Position numbers and translations under genes: made by a program
The notes under the pieces: model-generated
What the model was told of the DNA's origin: nothing
What the model saw: the letters and a program-made list of their open reading frames with translations, nothing else
Database searches by the model: none
NCBI GenBank assembly: GCA_025352685.1
Contig: JANXSN010000032.1
Location: forward strand, 62,001-126,000
Source of the DNA: Sphingomonadales bacterium
Lineage (GTDB): Bacteria; Pseudomonadota; Alphaproteobacteria; Sphingomonadales; Sphingomonadaceae
Reading direction: 5' to 3'
DNA: 64,000 nucleotides
In this document: positions 10,770 to 20,767 of the stretch, in pieces
Layout: the number at the start of each line of letters is the position of its first letter
How positions within the stretch are numbered: the first letter of the stretch is position 1

Positions 10770-11270
10770 ATGCGTATCACCCCACCTGCACTCGGAATCG
10801 TCCTGTTATTGGCGACCGTGTCGAGTGTTGGTCACAGTCAGAAGCCCGATACCGCGCTCGACCCGCGCTCGATGATACTCGTCGCGCAGGCAAGAAAGGA
10901 ACTGGCTGCCGGTGGCTACGAGGCGGCCAATGACGCGCTGGAGTCAGCGTTGGCCGTCGATCCGCGTAATCGAGGCGCTTTCGCTTTGTTGGCCGAAGTT
11001 GCGCAGAAACAGGGTCTGCCAGGCAAAGCAATCCGCCTTTATCGTGAATCGCTTTTGATCGAACCCAACGACGTCGCTGCACTGGCTGGTCAGGGCGAAG
11101 CGATGGTCTCCAAGGGCGCCGTAACCAAAGCGAAGGAAAATCTGGCACGAATCAAGACGTTGTGCGTCGGGGCCTGTCCCGACGGGGTGCGGCTTGCAGC
11201 AGCAATCGATAGGGGGCCACCGCCGGTCGTCCAGTCCGCGCAGGCTGCGCCCGTGGTTGCGCCCCATTAA
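10770..11270 (+). CDS. Exported TPR-repeat protein
   Basis: About 166 aa. The signal peptide is MRITPPALGIVLLLATVSSVGHSQ with a probable cleavage near AxS/HSQ. Two or three tetratricopeptide repeats follow (AARKELAAGGYEAANDALESAL..., AFALLAEVAQKQGLPGKAI..., NDVAALAGQGEAMV). A pair of cysteines (LCVGAC) lies near the C-terminus, before a Pro/Ala-rich tail. A GGAG lies just before the ATG at 10770, which I prefer over the ATG at 10755. It is convergent with rsmA. Function unknown. Confidence 0.8.
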   Translation: MRITPPALGIVLLLATVSSVGHSQKPDTALDPRSMILVAQARKELAAGGYEAANDALESALAVDPRNRGAFALLAEVAQKQGLPGKAIRLYRESLLIEPNDVAALAGQGEAMVSKGAVTKAKENLARIKTLCVGACPDGVRLAAAIDRGPPPVVQSAQAAPVVAPH

Positions 11271-11291
11271 AAGGCGAGACCGGGCGTCGTT

Positions 11292-12113
11292 TTAGCCCAG
11301 CTCGCGCGCGACTTTGACAAACTCTTCAACGGACAGTGTTTCCGCCCTCCTGGTGGTATCGATTCCGACCTTATCCAACGCGTCAAGGGCGCCCGCCAGC
11401 CCGCGAACTGACGCGCGAAGCATCTTGCGACGTTGGCCGAAGGCTGCTGCTGTCAACCGCTCAAGGGTTGCGGCGCGGACATGTTCGGGAGCCAGTTTTG
11501 GGACGATGTGGATGACCGCAGACATGACTTTGGGTGGGGGCGTAAAAGCGGAGCGATGAACCCGCATGGCAATCCTCGCCTCAGTGCGCCATTGGCAAAG
11601 GATGCTTAGTCGCCCGTAGGCTTTGTCGTTCGTTGCGGCGACGATGCGTTCGGCGACCTCGGCTTGAAACATGAGTGTCAACGAGGACCAACGCGGCGGC
11701 CACGACTCGCCCGACAGCCAGTTCACGAGGAGCGCCGTACCGACATTGTACGGCAGGTTGGCTACGATATGCCCCTTCTCGGCCAGGACCTCGGGCAGCG
11801 ACAGCGCGAGCGCATCCCCTTCTATGACACGCAACCGCTCAGGATGTTCGCTGGTGAGCTCTGCGAGAGCGGGGAGGCAGCGCCGGTCGCGTTCCACGGC
11901 AGTGACCGTGGCGCCGGCGTCCAACAACGCGCGTGTCAGTCCGCCCGGCCCGGGACCAACTTCGAAAACCGATGCGCCCTTGAGGTCGCCGGGGACATGC
12001 GCGATCCGGTCGAGCAGCTGGGCGTCAAGAAGGAAATTCTGGCCGAGAGCCTTCGATGCCGACAGGCCGTGACGTGCAATGACTTCTCTGAGCGGTGGAC
12101 GAATTGTCGTCAC
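11292..12113 (-). CDS. rsmA: 16S rRNA dimethyladenosine transferase
   Basis: 273 aa. Dimethylates A1518 and A1519 in 16S rRNA. SAM motif I is [16 protein letters not shown], the catalytic NLPY ([12 protein letters not shown]) is intact, and the N-terminal LGQNFLLD is the family signature. Its ATG overlaps the pdxA stop by 4 bp. It is the last gene of the lptD-surA-pdxA-rsmA unit, the same order as in enterobacteria. Confidence 0.95.
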   Translation of the reverse strand: MTTIRPPLREVIARHGLSASKALGQNFLLDAQLLDRIAHVPGDLKGASVFEVGPGPGGLTRALLDAGATVTAVERDRRCLPALAELTSEHPERLRVIEGDALALSLPEVLAEKGHIVANLPYNVGTALLVNWLSGESWPPRWSSLTLMFQAEVAERIVAATNDKAYGRLSILCQWRTEARIAMRVHRSAFTPPPKVMSAVIHIVPKLAPEHVRAATLERLTAAAFGQRRKMLRASVRGLAGALDALDKVGIDTTRRAETLSVEEFVKVARELG

Positions 12114-13093
12114 GCCGCCCGCGCGGCAGCCGCTTGTGCTGCGAGCTTTATGGCTGCGATCATTGCGCCTGGATTGGCGATGTTTTGCCCAGCGATGCCG
12201 AATGCGGTGCCGTGGTCGGGCGAAGTGCGGACGATCGGAAGGCCCAAGGTTATGTTGACGCCCTCGTCGAAATGCAGCGCCTTAAGCGGGATCAAGGCCT
12301 GGTCATGGTACATGCAGATTGCGGCATCATAAGCGGCGCGCGCGCGGGGATGGAACAAGCCATCAGCGGCAATCGGCCCAAACGCCACCACGCCTTCTTC
12401 GCGCAGAACGTCGACTGCCGGCATGATGATGTCGAGTTCCTCACGGCCGATCATACCGCTTTCACCCGCGTGCGGATTTAGCCCCGCAATGGCTAATCGG
12501 GGATTTTCTATGCCGAAATCACGCGTTAATCCGCGGGCAGTGGCGCGGGCTTTCGTCAGGATGAGCTCGGTCGTGAGCGCGGCCGAAACTTCGGAAAGCG
12601 CGATGTGGGTCGTGACCGGCACGACCCGTAACGTCGGACCTGCCAACATCATTACCGCATTGTCGGTGGAAACGCCGCAGACCTCTGCAATGAATTCGGT
12701 CTGGCCGGGATGGGTAAAACCAACGGCGTAAAGCTGCGCTTTGGACACGGGCGCTGTGACCAGCGCAGCCGCCGGACCGGTGCGCGTCATCCCTGTTGCG
12801 AGCTGCAGCGCTGCCAGCGCGCACCGTGCTCCTTCTACATCGGGTTTTCCGATATGAACGTCACCGCAATCGAAGATATGCAACACTGGAAGTGCTGTTT
12901 TGAAAACCTCGACGGCTTCATCGGGCGAGGCAATGCGGACAACGGGTCCCCGCCAGCCGTATTTTACGGATTCTGCGTCGCCGACCGCAAAAAAAGGCGG
13001 CAGGCCTACAGCTTGACGCGCAGCCCATGCTTTCCCGACGATTTCGGGTCCAATCCCGGCAGGGTCGCCGAGTGCGATGGCCAGCGGGGCCAT
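12110..13093 (-). CDS. pdxA: 4-hydroxythreonine-4-phosphate dehydrogenase
   Basis: About 327 aa. Oxidises 4-phosphohydroxy-L-threonine in the DXP-dependent pyridoxal phosphate pathway. Key features are [11 protein letters not shown] at the N-terminus, [10 protein letters not shown], and metal-binding His residues in the segments [23 protein letters not shown] and [10 protein letters not shown]. The frame is open upstream to 13276, but the ATG at 13093 gives the canonical [11 protein letters not shown] start 4 bp after surA. Confidence 0.95.
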   Translation of the reverse strand: MAPLAIALGDPAGIGPEIVGKAWAARQAVGLPPFFAVGDAESVKYGWRGPVVRIASPDEAVEVFKTALPVLHIFDCGDVHIGKPDVEGARCALAALQLATGMTRTGPAAALVTAPVSKAQLYAVGFTHPGQTEFIAEVCGVSTDNAVMMLAGPTLRVVPVTTHIALSEVSAALTTELILTKARATARGLTRDFGIENPRLAIAGLNPHAGESGMIGREELDIIMPAVDVLREEGVVAFGPIAADGLFHPRARAAYDAAICMYHDQALIPLKALHFDEGVNITLGLPIVRTSPDHGTAFGIAGQNIANPGAMIAAIKLAAQAAAARAA

Positions 13094-13097
13094 GGGA

Positions 13098-14453
13098 CTA
13101 CCGATAGTCGACCACCGCATCGCGCCGTAGATCGCGGAGATAGCGCTGCGCGCGCTGATTGACCCGGGTTTCCTCCATCTGCGATCGCAGCTGGTCGGCC
13201 GAAGGACCGGCGGCCAGCCGCGCCTCGTCTCGCCCACACAGCACCAAAACGCGCACGCCGTCCGTTTTCGATCCAAACGGCGGTGTGGCTTGACCGACAG
13301 ACAATTTCAAAATCATTTCCTGCAGTGCAGCAGGGAGGTCACGGACCTTTACCGCATCATTGTCCACGACTTCAGCACCTTGCCCTCGAGCAACTTCATC
13401 GACCTTGCCGCACCCGCCCATCGACTGGGTCGCTTTTGCAAACGCCTCAGCCTTGATCGTCGCATCAGTGTCCTTGATATCGGGCGGGAATTTCAGCGAC
13501 ATCTGACGCAGATTGAGCGTTGCGTCACGGGGATCCGCAGTAAGCACCTGTCGGCTGTCGGCGAGATAGACGATCGAAAATCCGCCCGGCGTCTGGATCG
13601 GTCCAGCGAGCTGTCCGACCGAGAGGCTTTCAAGAGCAGCGGCAATGCTTTCGGGGAGCTGTGGTGCACGGACCCAGCCGAGATCGCCACCGACCGACGC
13701 CGTCGACGCTTCGGAAAATTGGCGTGCATAAGCCGCGAACGATCCACCTTGTTTGATCTGTTCGATGATCTTGCGGGCGTTCGCTGCGACTTCGTTCTGG
13801 TTTTCAGCTGTCGACGATAAATAAATTTCGCCGACGCGAAACTCCTTGGCGCCTTTCGAGGCTTCGAGGCGCGCAATCACGGCCTGCACTTCGTCATCGC
13901 TGACATTGACGAAGGGTTCGACCCGGCGACGAAGCAAACGGCTCCACGCAAGCTCTCCCTCGATCTGCCGTTTGATCGAGTGGTCCGATGAACCTTGCTG
14001 CCGCAAATAGGTCGTCATATCGTCAGTCGCTCGTTTGAAATTCTTCGAGACCCGGGCGTAGCTCTGATCGATCTCCTCGTGCGTAATCGTGACGTCGTGC
14101 GCTTTGGCTTCTTGAATTTGCAAGGTCTCGTCGATCAGGTTGCGCAGTACCTGAAGCCGCAAACGCTCGCGCTCTTCATTGGAAACCTTACCGCCATTGG
14201 CGAGAATGATGAGTGCCAGGCGCTGATCAATGTCGGTCCCCGTGATGACTTCGCCATTCACAATGGCTGTTGCCTTGCGGACATGCGGATCGCCTTTTCC
14301 GAAGAGCGTAAATTCCGTCGGCAGGTTGAGCGACGCCGCGCTCGGGACTTCATTTGTATCGGCGACGGTCTGTGCACCGGTCGAAGACGCCGTAAAAATC
14401 CCGGCGAGCGCGGCCACAGCCACGCCCAGTGCAAATGCTTTCACGCTCGGCAT
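13098..14453 (-). CDS. surA: Periplasmic peptidyl-prolyl isomerase/chaperone SurA
   Basis: About 451 aa. A signal peptide (VKAFALGVAVAALAGIFTAS) precedes a SurA N-terminal chaperone domain (ATAIVNGEVITGTDIDQRLAL...LRLQVLRNLIDETLQIQEA) and at least one PPIC/parvulin domain (FRVGEIYLSS...GGDLGWVRAPQLPESIA...IQTPGGFSIVYLAD). SurA escorts beta-barrel proteins to BamA. It lies between lptD (a SurA client) and pdxA, as in other proteobacteria. The upstream frame reaches 14477; the start MPSVKAF at 14453 is preferred because it places the signal peptide at the N-terminus. Confidence 0.92.
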   Translation of the reverse strand: MPSVKAFALGVAVAALAGIFTASSTGAQTVADTNEVPSAASLNLPTEFTLFGKGDPHVRKATAIVNGEVITGTDIDQRLALIILANGGKVSNEERERLRLQVLRNLIDETLQIQEAKAHDVTITHEEIDQSYARVSKNFKRATDDMTTYLRQQGSSDHSIKRQIEGELAWSRLLRRRVEPFVNVSDDEVQAVIARLEASKGAKEFRVGEIYLSSTAENQNEVAANARKIIEQIKQGGSFAAYARQFSEASTASVGGDLGWVRAPQLPESIAAALESLSVGQLAGPIQTPGGFSIVYLADSRQVLTADPRDATLNLRQMSLKFPPDIKDTDATIKAEAFAKATQSMGGCGKVDEVARGQGAEVVDNDAVKVRDLPAALQEMILKLSVGQATPPFGSKTDGVRVLVLCGRDEARLAAGPSADQLRSQMEETRVNQRAQRYLRDLRRDAVVDYR

Positions 14454-14512
14454 TCCAATCCTTGAATCAAACGACACTGCTGACCTTTGCGATAGCCATG
14501 GTGAACTGGATG

Positions 14513-16744
14513 TTAGCGGCCCAGACCGCGAAACGCCAGCCTGAGCAAGAACGAGTCGCCCCGCTGCGAGTCTCCACTGCGGTCGTAGTCGCGACGCCAG
14601 GTGATACCCATATCGAGACAGTCGTCGGTATACGCGATTCCGAGGCGGTGACGAACGGGTTGATAGCCGTTGGCGAGTGACAGCGGGTCCTCGGTTGCAT
14701 TGGTAAGATCGACAGTTGCCGAACCAAACACGGAAACGAAATGGGTCAGCTGTATGCGGCCGCCCAGCCGGACCTCCTCGTGGTCACGCAAGTCTTCCAA
14801 TTGGGGCCCGATATTTCGGTTGAGCCGCAGATAGCCGATCAGCGCATAGGTCCGGTCGTTGCCGATCGTTGCATCGATTTCGTTCCGGCGCAGCGCAAAG
14901 CTGTCCTTGTCGAGCCGATACCGATGCGTGAGCGAAAACACGTCGCGGTAACGAACCGTAGTTCGCCCGACGATATCGGAAAGCCGGTCGCTCAAGCCCG
15001 TCCCGTTCGGGAACAGGATCGGACTGGCAGTCAGGCGGTAGCTTTGCCCGACTGTGGCCGCGATCGAAAAGCGGGGCGCATCGAAATTCCAGTCGAAGCC
15101 GTAGGTTACACGGGCGCCATCTTCCCAACGGTCATAGCCTGGGAAGCGATTGAGCGCGAAAAGGTTGCTGTCCTCCAGGTCGACCGCACGAGCATCCTCA
15201 TTCGGGATATTGAGGTTCGAGGTGGGTGGTGAGGCAACAATTTGAAGCCGCGGCGTCAGCTGCTGGGTCCCGCCCCATAGAACGCCAACCAACGGCCAGC
15301 GAATTTCAGCGGCGAGCGTGCCGATCGCGCGGGCGTGCCACCCGGGGTCTCCGCGATAAGCCACCGTCGTCGTGAGGTCATTTCCCGTGCTGTGATAGAG
15401 ATCGGCTCGGCCGTAGGCAGTAAGAATGACCTCTTGGCCCATATTGGTCAGGCGCCGCAGATCCCAGCGAGCGCCAGCAAAGCTGCGTTGCGTATCCTGT
15501 CCCGCCGTTCGCCCCAACGCGAGCGCATTGAATTGCAGTTCGACACGGCCCCCAACGAAGGGATCGGTAAAGCGGCGGCGATAATCGACTTCTGGCAGAG
15601 CGATCGGGATGCTGCCTTGAACGACACCGTCGCGTAGCGATTGCACTGCCCAACTGCTGAGCGAAAAATAGCTGTCACGATCAACGCGGTCGAGCGAGAG
15701 CGTCGAGCGAAGCCGGTCATCGTAAGAAATGTCATAGCGGCGGAGCAATGTGCGGTCCGTGGCACGGCGGATCGACCCCGAAAGGCTCCACAGCGGATCG
15801 AGCTGGAACCGCCCGCTCGCATCAAGATATCCGCGGAATTCAGATGTCCCGGTTGCGATTGTGTTTGTGCCGGTAATCAAGCGCCCGCTGTAAGTGGCAA
15901 ATCCGCTTATCCGATAAGCACCATCAGACGTCAGGACGCGGTAGGTCGCGTCCACGGCGGGCTGAGCAGATGAAAAGAATCGCGGCCTGATCGTCAGATC
16001 CCGGTTGGGCGAAATCCGCAGGTAATAGGGGATCGAGATTTCCGCCCCGTTCGTGCTGTTGTATTGGATATCGGGGATGAGGAAGCCGCCGCCACCTTCG
16101 TGCCCCGTAAGCATGGAGAATCCTGGAAGCAGCGCAATTGGGACACCGAACATGTCAAGCCGTGCGCCTTTGAACTGCAGGCGTTTGCGCACCGGATCAT
16201 ATATTATTTTTACCGCCGACAGCTTCCATGACGGGCTTTTGGGACAGCCCTTGCTGTCGATCACCGGACACGGCGAATAAGCGGCATTGTCGAACGTCGA
16301 AATGTCATTGCTCTCAACGCCGCGCCTTGCCGAAATCCGACTTCCGTCGATGAGGACGATCAGCATGTTGTCGATCATGCCGTCCTTCAGCGTGTCCTTC
16401 AGAGCGACCGAATCGCCATAAGCGGTATCGCCGCCGGGATTGACGATCCGGACGTTGCCGCTCGCTCTAACCTCGCCAGTCTTGCGGTTCCACACGACCC
16501 GGTCAGCGCGAACGCGATTGCCCTCGCGCACCATGCGAACGTCACCGATCGCCGTCACGACCTCGGTGTCGCCTTGATATTCGATACTGTAGGCAGCAAA
16601 GTCGATCTGCTGATTGGATGCAGGTTTTCCAGCCGGCGCCGGCGTCGCGTCCTGCTCCTGGGCCTGCTCCTGAGCCTGAGCCGGCGTCGCGAACGCCAGC
16701 CAAAGGCCCGCAGTCATTCCGATCAGCCTCACGGTCGTTGCCAC
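14513..16744 (-). CDS. lptD: LPS-assembly outer membrane protein LptD
   Basis: About 743 aa. After a signal peptide ending ATPAQAQ come a Gln/Glu-rich linker and an OstA jellyroll domain (IEYQGDTEVVTAIGDVRM...VWNRKTGEVRASGNVRI), then the LptD beta-barrel ending TWRRDYDRSGDSQRGDSFLL. It inserts lipopolysaccharide into the outer leaflet. Three in-frame GTG codons compete; the one at 16744 has gaggg just before it, and a start at 16756 is also possible. It is divergent from pepA by about 180 bp. Confidence 0.9.
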   Translation of the reverse strand: MATTVRLIGMTAGLWLAFATPAQAQEQAQEQDATPAPAGKPASNQQIDFAAYSIEYQGDTEVVTAIGDVRMVREGNRVRADRVVWNRKTGEVRASGNVRIVNPGGDTAYGDSVALKDTLKDGMIDNMLIVLIDGSRISARRGVESNDISTFDNAAYSPCPVIDSKGCPKSPSWKLSAVKIIYDPVRKRLQFKGARLDMFGVPIALLPGFSMLTGHEGGGGFLIPDIQYNSTNGAEISIPYYLRISPNRDLTIRPRFFSSAQPAVDATYRVLTSDGAYRISGFATYSGRLITGTNTIATGTSEFRGYLDASGRFQLDPLWSLSGSIRRATDRTLLRRYDISYDDRLRSTLSLDRVDRDSYFSLSSWAVQSLRDGVVQGSIPIALPEVDYRRRFTDPFVGGRVELQFNALALGRTAGQDTQRSFAGARWDLRRLTNMGQEVILTAYGRADLYHSTGNDLTTTVAYRGDPGWHARAIGTLAAEIRWPLVGVLWGGTQQLTPRLQIVASPPTSNLNIPNEDARAVDLEDSNLFALNRFPGYDRWEDGARVTYGFDWNFDAPRFSIAATVGQSYRLTASPILFPNGTGLSDRLSDIVGRTTVRYRDVFSLTHRYRLDKDSFALRRNEIDATIGNDRTYALIGYLRLNRNIGPQLEDLRDHEEVRLGGRIQLTHFVSVFGSATVDLTNATEDPLSLANGYQPVRHRLGIAYTDDCLDMGITWRRDYDRSGDSQRGDSFLLRLAFRGLGR

Positions 16745-16923
16745 ATACCCTCGCACACACAGTACCGGGATCGCACTAAAACCCTTGCGCCCGGCACCGA
16801 GCCTATCGCATCCGACATGGGGGCAAGGCAATCGGGCTTTTGCACGCTTCGTTCTGCACAGCTAACAGCGGGGGGTGTCGAGTCGGTAGCGCCGACTGCT
16901 TATCTCAAGGAACGCTTTCCACA

Positions 16924-18381
16924 ATGAATGTCGAATTTGCTGCTGCCCGCCCCGACAACGCCACGAGCCTTGTCATCCCCGTCAACAAAGGCGCCGTGGC
17001 CGAACGCATCGCGGGTGAGGCAAGTGCCGAGGGCTTGAGCGCAGCGGCGTCTCTGGCGCGGTTCGAGGGCGAAGCGGGAAGCATTGCCGAATATGTTGAG
17101 ACGCGTGGCGGCGTCGCTCGGCGTGTCGTGCTCCTCGGCACTGGCGGCGCGAGCGAGACCGATGCGGTCAAGGCCGGCTCGGCGCTGACAGCCAAGCTCC
17201 TGACGTCGGGTGAAACCGTCATGACGATTGACGCTGCAGGGATGGCGACGCCGGTGCTGATGCGCCTGCTCGAAGGCGCCGTACTGCGCGCTTGGCGGTA
17301 TGATCGGTACCGCACTCGCCTGCCCGCCAAGCACAAGCCGACACTCGACAAGATCGTCGTTGTCAGTGGGCCAGACGGTGCCGAGGCGGCCTGGGTACGG
17401 ATATTGGCAGTGATCGACGGTGTCGGGTTCGCCCGCGAACTCGTCACCGAACCTGCCAACATCATCTATCCCGAGAGTTTCGTTGAGCGCTGTGAGCGGC
17501 TGACAACGCTTGGCGTCGAGCTTCAGGTTCTTGACGAAGCGGCGATGGCGGCGGCGGGCATGGGATCGCTGCTTGGTGTGGGGCAGGGATCCGAGCGCTC
17601 CTCAAGGCTGCTCGTGATGAAATGGGACGGAACAGCCGGCGCTACGAACCCGCCGGTCGTTTTCGTCGGCAAGGGCGTGACTTTTGATACCGGCGGAATC
17701 TCGCTGAAGCCTCCCGCCGGCATGGAAGACATGAAGTGGGACATGGGGGGGGCTGCCGCTGTCGCAGGGGCCATGATGGCGCTCGCAGGCCGCAAGGCAA
17801 AGGCGCATGTTGTTGGCGTCTGCGGGCTTGTCGAGAACATGCCCGACGGCAAGGCCCAGCGCCCGGGGGACGTCGTGACGTCAATGTCGGGCCAGACGAT
17901 CGAAGTCATCAATACCGACGCCGAAGGGCGGCTTGTGCTCTGCGACGCCATGACCTGGGTCCAGAAGTTTTATTCGCCCAAGGTCATGATCGATCTGGCG
18001 ACCCTGACCGGCGCGATTATTATATCGCTGGGCCACGAACACGGCGGCATTTTTGCCAACGATGATGGATTGGCAGCGCAGCTCATTGCAGCAGGCGGTT
18101 CCGTCGGAGATCCCCTGTGGCGAATGCCGCTTGGCGATGCGTACAACAAGCTGATCGATAGCCCGATCGCCGACATGAAGAACGTTGGACCGCGCGAAGG
18201 CGGTTCTATTACCGCCGCGCAGTTCCTGCAGCGGTTCGTCGATGAGGGCGTAACTTGGGCGCACCTCGATATCGCCGGAATGGTCTGGGCGTCGAAGCCA
18301 GGGCCGGGATGGGATAAGGGTGCGACGGGCTTTGGTGTCCGGTTGCTGGATCGGTTTGTGGCGGACAATTGGGAAAAATAA
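16924..18381 (+). CDS. pepA: Leucyl aminopeptidase (M17)
   Basis: About 485 aa. The C-terminal catalytic half has FVGKGVTFDTGGISLKPP (metal Lys/Asp), DMGGAAAV and the M17 signature NTDAEGRLVLCD. It removes N-terminal residues from peptides in the cytoplasm and needs two divalent metals. The ATG at 16924 gives the family's N-terminal length; the frame extends to 16840, but that adds atypical sequence. In many sphingomonads holC lies just after pepA; here ndk follows after 138 bp with nothing recognisable between. Confidence 0.94.
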   Translation: MNVEFAAARPDNATSLVIPVNKGAVAERIAGEASAEGLSAAASLARFEGEAGSIAEYVETRGGVARRVVLLGTGGASETDAVKAGSALTAKLLTSGETVMTIDAAGMATPVLMRLLEGAVLRAWRYDRYRTRLPAKHKPTLDKIVVVSGPDGAEAAWVRILAVIDGVGFARELVTEPANIIYPESFVERCERLTTLGVELQVLDEAAMAAAGMGSLLGVGQGSERSSRLLVMKWDGTAGATNPPVVFVGKGVTFDTGGISLKPPAGMEDMKWDMGGAAAVAGAMMALAGRKAKAHVVGVCGLVENMPDGKAQRPGDVVTSMSGQTIEVINTDAEGRLVLCDAMTWVQKFYSPKVMIDLATLTGAIIISLGHEHGGIFANDDGLAAQLIAAGGSVGDPLWRMPLGDAYNKLIDSPIADMKNVGPREGGSITAAQFLQRFVDEGVTWAHLDIAGMVWASKPGPGWDKGATGFGVRLLDRFVADNWEK

Positions 18382-18519
18382 GCGCCGCATCGTGAGCTGA
18401 GGCCGCACACAAGTTCGGATCGCCGCTTTGACGGGCGTGATGGCTTGAGGTTGCTTCAGCAACTCGCTAGGGGCGCCGCGAACCTTCTCGCGTTTGAACT
18501 AAATGGAGCCTCGACCATC

Positions 18520-18942
18520 ATGGCCGCGACACGTACTTTCTCGATCATCAAGCCCGACGCAACGCGCCGCAACCTGACTGGTACCGTCACCAAAATGCTT
18601 GAAGATGCCGGACTGCGCGTCGTGGCTTCGAAGCGCATCCAAATGACCCAAGAGCAGGCCGAGGGCTTTTACGCTGTCCACCGCGAACGTCCGTTCTTCG
18701 CTGACCTCGTGAGGTTCATGGTCTCCGGCCCGGTTGTTGTGCAGGTGCTCGAGGGCGAAAACGCGATGCAACGTAACCGTGACATCATGGGCGCGACGAA
18801 CCCTGCGAACGCCGATGCAGGCACGATTCGTAAGGAACTGGCCGAAAGTCTCGAGGCAAACTCGGTGCATGGATCTGACAGCGACGAAAATGCCGCGATC
18901 GAGATCGCCTATTTCTTCAAGCCGGCAGAAATCGTTGGCTGA
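18520..18942 (+). CDS. ndk: Nucleoside-diphosphate kinase
   Basis: 140 aa, the standard length. It begins [17 protein letters not shown]. The active-site His lies in NSVHGSDS, and the [11 protein letters not shown] loop before it is intact ([18 protein letters not shown]). It transfers the gamma phosphate from ATP to NDPs. The ATG at 18520 is chosen because everything upstream in frame is absent from the family. Confidence 0.97.
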   Translation: MAATRTFSIIKPDATRRNLTGTVTKMLEDAGLRVVASKRIQMTQEQAEGFYAVHRERPFFADLVRFMVSGPVVVQVLEGENAMQRNRDIMGATNPANADAGTIRKELAESLEANSVHGSDSDENAAIEIAYFFKPAEIVG

Positions 18943-19196
18943 AACCGGCCTGTGATGAGGCGGCAGGCGCGCAGCAAACGCTGTCAGGAGTCATGAGCCC
19001 GGCTCGTGGTCGGTTGCCGACATCGAGGTCCGCGTTGCCACAGCGATCGCGCGTGCATTGACGGTGCAAGCGGGTGCGTCAGCTTGCCCCAATGGTGGCG
19101 GCGTGAGTTCGTCGGCCAATTACCGTTAGCAGCGCAGGAACTCTCGCTGGCGCTGATCGTTTTTATCAGATGCTTCACAAAAAGTGGATCCTGACG

Positions 19197-19574
19197 ATGA
19201 AATGCATGGTTACGCTGCTCACTGGTGCGCTCCTGACTGCGGCCGGCCCGGCATGGGCGCAGGTCGACACGACTTCCGCTGCCGTCAATGCGCAACGGCT
19301 CGCAAACGCCAACGGCGTAGCGGCCGCGCAGGCCCACGCAGAGGTGTCGATGAACGCCGAGCAGAAAGACCAATATGCTCGCGACATGGCTGCGTATAGC
19401 GATGCATTGCGTGCGCAACACCGCGCAGAGATGGCTGATGTGCGCCAGTACGAGCGTCAACAGCGCGCCTATGCTGGCGCGATGTTCGACTGGCGGATCC
19501 AGGTCGAAGCGTGCCGCCATGGTAGCACGCGCGCATGCACCGCAGCGACGCCCAATCCAGCCGATTACCGGTAA
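19197..19574 (+). CDS. Small secreted Ala/Gln-rich protein of unknown function
   Basis: About 125 aa. The signal peptide MKCMVTLLTGALLTAAGPAWAQ has a clear AWA-Q cleavage site. The mature part is helical and Ala/Gln/Arg-rich (AQAHAEVSMNAEQKDQYARDMAAYSDAL...), with two Cys near the end (EACRHGSTRACTA) that could form a disulfide. I know no characterised homologue. The frame is open upstream to 19170, but the ATG at 19197 gives a clean signal peptide. The 254 bp before it and the 239 bp after it hold no gene I can support. Confidence 0.7.
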   Translation: MKCMVTLLTGALLTAAGPAWAQVDTTSAAVNAQRLANANGVAAAQAHAEVSMNAEQKDQYARDMAAYSDALRAQHRAEMADVRQYERQQRAYAGAMFDWRIQVEACRHGSTRACTAATPNPADYR

Positions 19575-19813
19575 GGAACCGATGGGATCGCGCCGAGGCT
19601 CTCACGGATTGAGCTCATCTGCGAGGCGCACGGCGACAGCCCACGAGGGCGCTGCGACCACTGGGTATGCTCAAGTGTGTTCCGAACAGCCGTCGTGATG
19701 GTATCGATGAGGTCTCAGTCTGCATTTTGGATATTGCGTTGACCGAGCGGTGTTTGTCGATGCTTGCCCCATCACGTGAAAGAGATTGTTTACGGCGGCG
19801 TGTCGGAAGCGGC

Positions 19814-20767
19814 CTAAAACAGTTCGGCGACACTGATTAATTTGGAGAGCCGCGGCGGTGCGACCATGCGCCAGCTTCTGCCAAGCCACTCGCTGATGTG
19901 ATCCCAGTCATTGTTCCCCAGATCGAGCCGGATTGCGATCCACGTGTCGCCAAAATAGGCCGGGCGATAGTAACGCTCCGGGTCGCTATCGATCAGCATC
20001 GCCTGTTCCTCGGCGCCGCTTATCTTCACTAACAGCGCGGTTTTACCGTCACCATGATGGTCGTTCGAGACATAGGCGAATTTCTTGCCCTTGAGGATGC
20101 CGAAGCACGGCATGCCGTGCGACGTGACTTCGTCGGCCTCCGGCAATCCAATGGCCCGCGCCCTCACCTGAGCGACCAGTGCCTCAGGGCCTGTTGTGAC
20201 CTTGACGAACTGAGCCAGACAGCGGCTGTAGAGTTGATGTTCGGCAATCAACACGCGGGCCGCGAGGCTGTCGGGCGTATCGCCGTCGATCACCGCGACC
20301 TCGATATTGCCAAGTACGGGTCCGTCGTCGAGCGCCTCGGTCACGACATGGACGGTACAGCCCGTGACGAGGTCACCGGTAGCCAGCACCGCCTCATGCG
20401 TATGTAGACCCTTGTGCGCCGGGAGAAGCGAGGGATGGATATTGACAATGCGGTTGCGCCACTTGCTGATGAAGTCAGACGAAAGAAGACGCATATAGCC
20501 CGCCAGCGCGACAAACTCGGCTCCTGACTTGCGGATTTCGGTATCGAGAATCGCATCGAATTCAGCACGTGTGAGGCCAGCATGGGGGTGCGCAAACGTT
20601 GCCAGTCCCTCGGCGCTGGCAAAGGAGAGCCCCGCTGCTTCGGGATCGTTTGAGGCGATCAGGACGATCCTGAACGGGCAGTCGGGCAATTTCGCGGCAT
20701 AGACCAGCGCCGCCATGTTCGAGCCGCGGCCCGAAATCAGCACGGCGACTGGGGTCCGCCTATGCAT
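19814..20767 (-). CDS. purN: GAR transformylase PurN fused to a MmcQ/YjbR-like domain
   Basis: About 317 aa, versus about 190-215 for ordinary PurN. Residues 1 to about 195 are a full formyltransferase: GRGSNMAAL near the N-terminus, the catalytic Asn-His in [19 protein letters not shown], and the Asp in [10 protein letters not shown]. It adds a formyl group from 10-formyl-THF to GAR. Residues about 205-317 ([19 protein letters not shown]...[15 protein letters not shown]...[17 protein letters not shown]...W) look like a MmcQ/YjbR (CyaY-fold) domain. The ATG overlaps the purM stop by 8 bp, so the two steps are coupled. Confidence 0.9.
   Translation of the reverse strand: MHRRTPVAVLISGRGSNMAALVYAAKLPDCPFRIVLIASNDPEAAGLSFASAEGLATFAHPHAGLTRAEFDAILDTEIRKSGAEFVALAGYMRLLSSDFISKWRNRIVNIHPSLLPAHKGLHTHEAVLATGDLVTGCTVHVVTEALDDGPVLGNIEVAVIDGDTPDSLAARVLIAEHQLYSRCLAQFVKVTTGPEALVAQVRARAIGLPEADEVTSHGMPCFGILKGKKFAYVSNDHHGDGKTALLVKISGAEEQAMLIDSDPERYYRPAYFGDTWIAIRLDLGNNDWDHISEWLGRSWRMVAPPRLSKLISVAELF

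Noticed and set aside
18943-19196. 254-bp spacer between ndk and the small secreted protein with a protein-like frame (about 18957-19125)
   Set aside because: The frame has no credible start codon or ribosome site and no recognisable motif; composition alone explains the open frame.
19575-19813. 239-bp spacer after the small secreted protein that might be an IS or gene remnant
   Set aside because: No inverted-repeat ends, transposase-like translation or RNA hairpin was convincing in either strand; I see nothing supportable in it.
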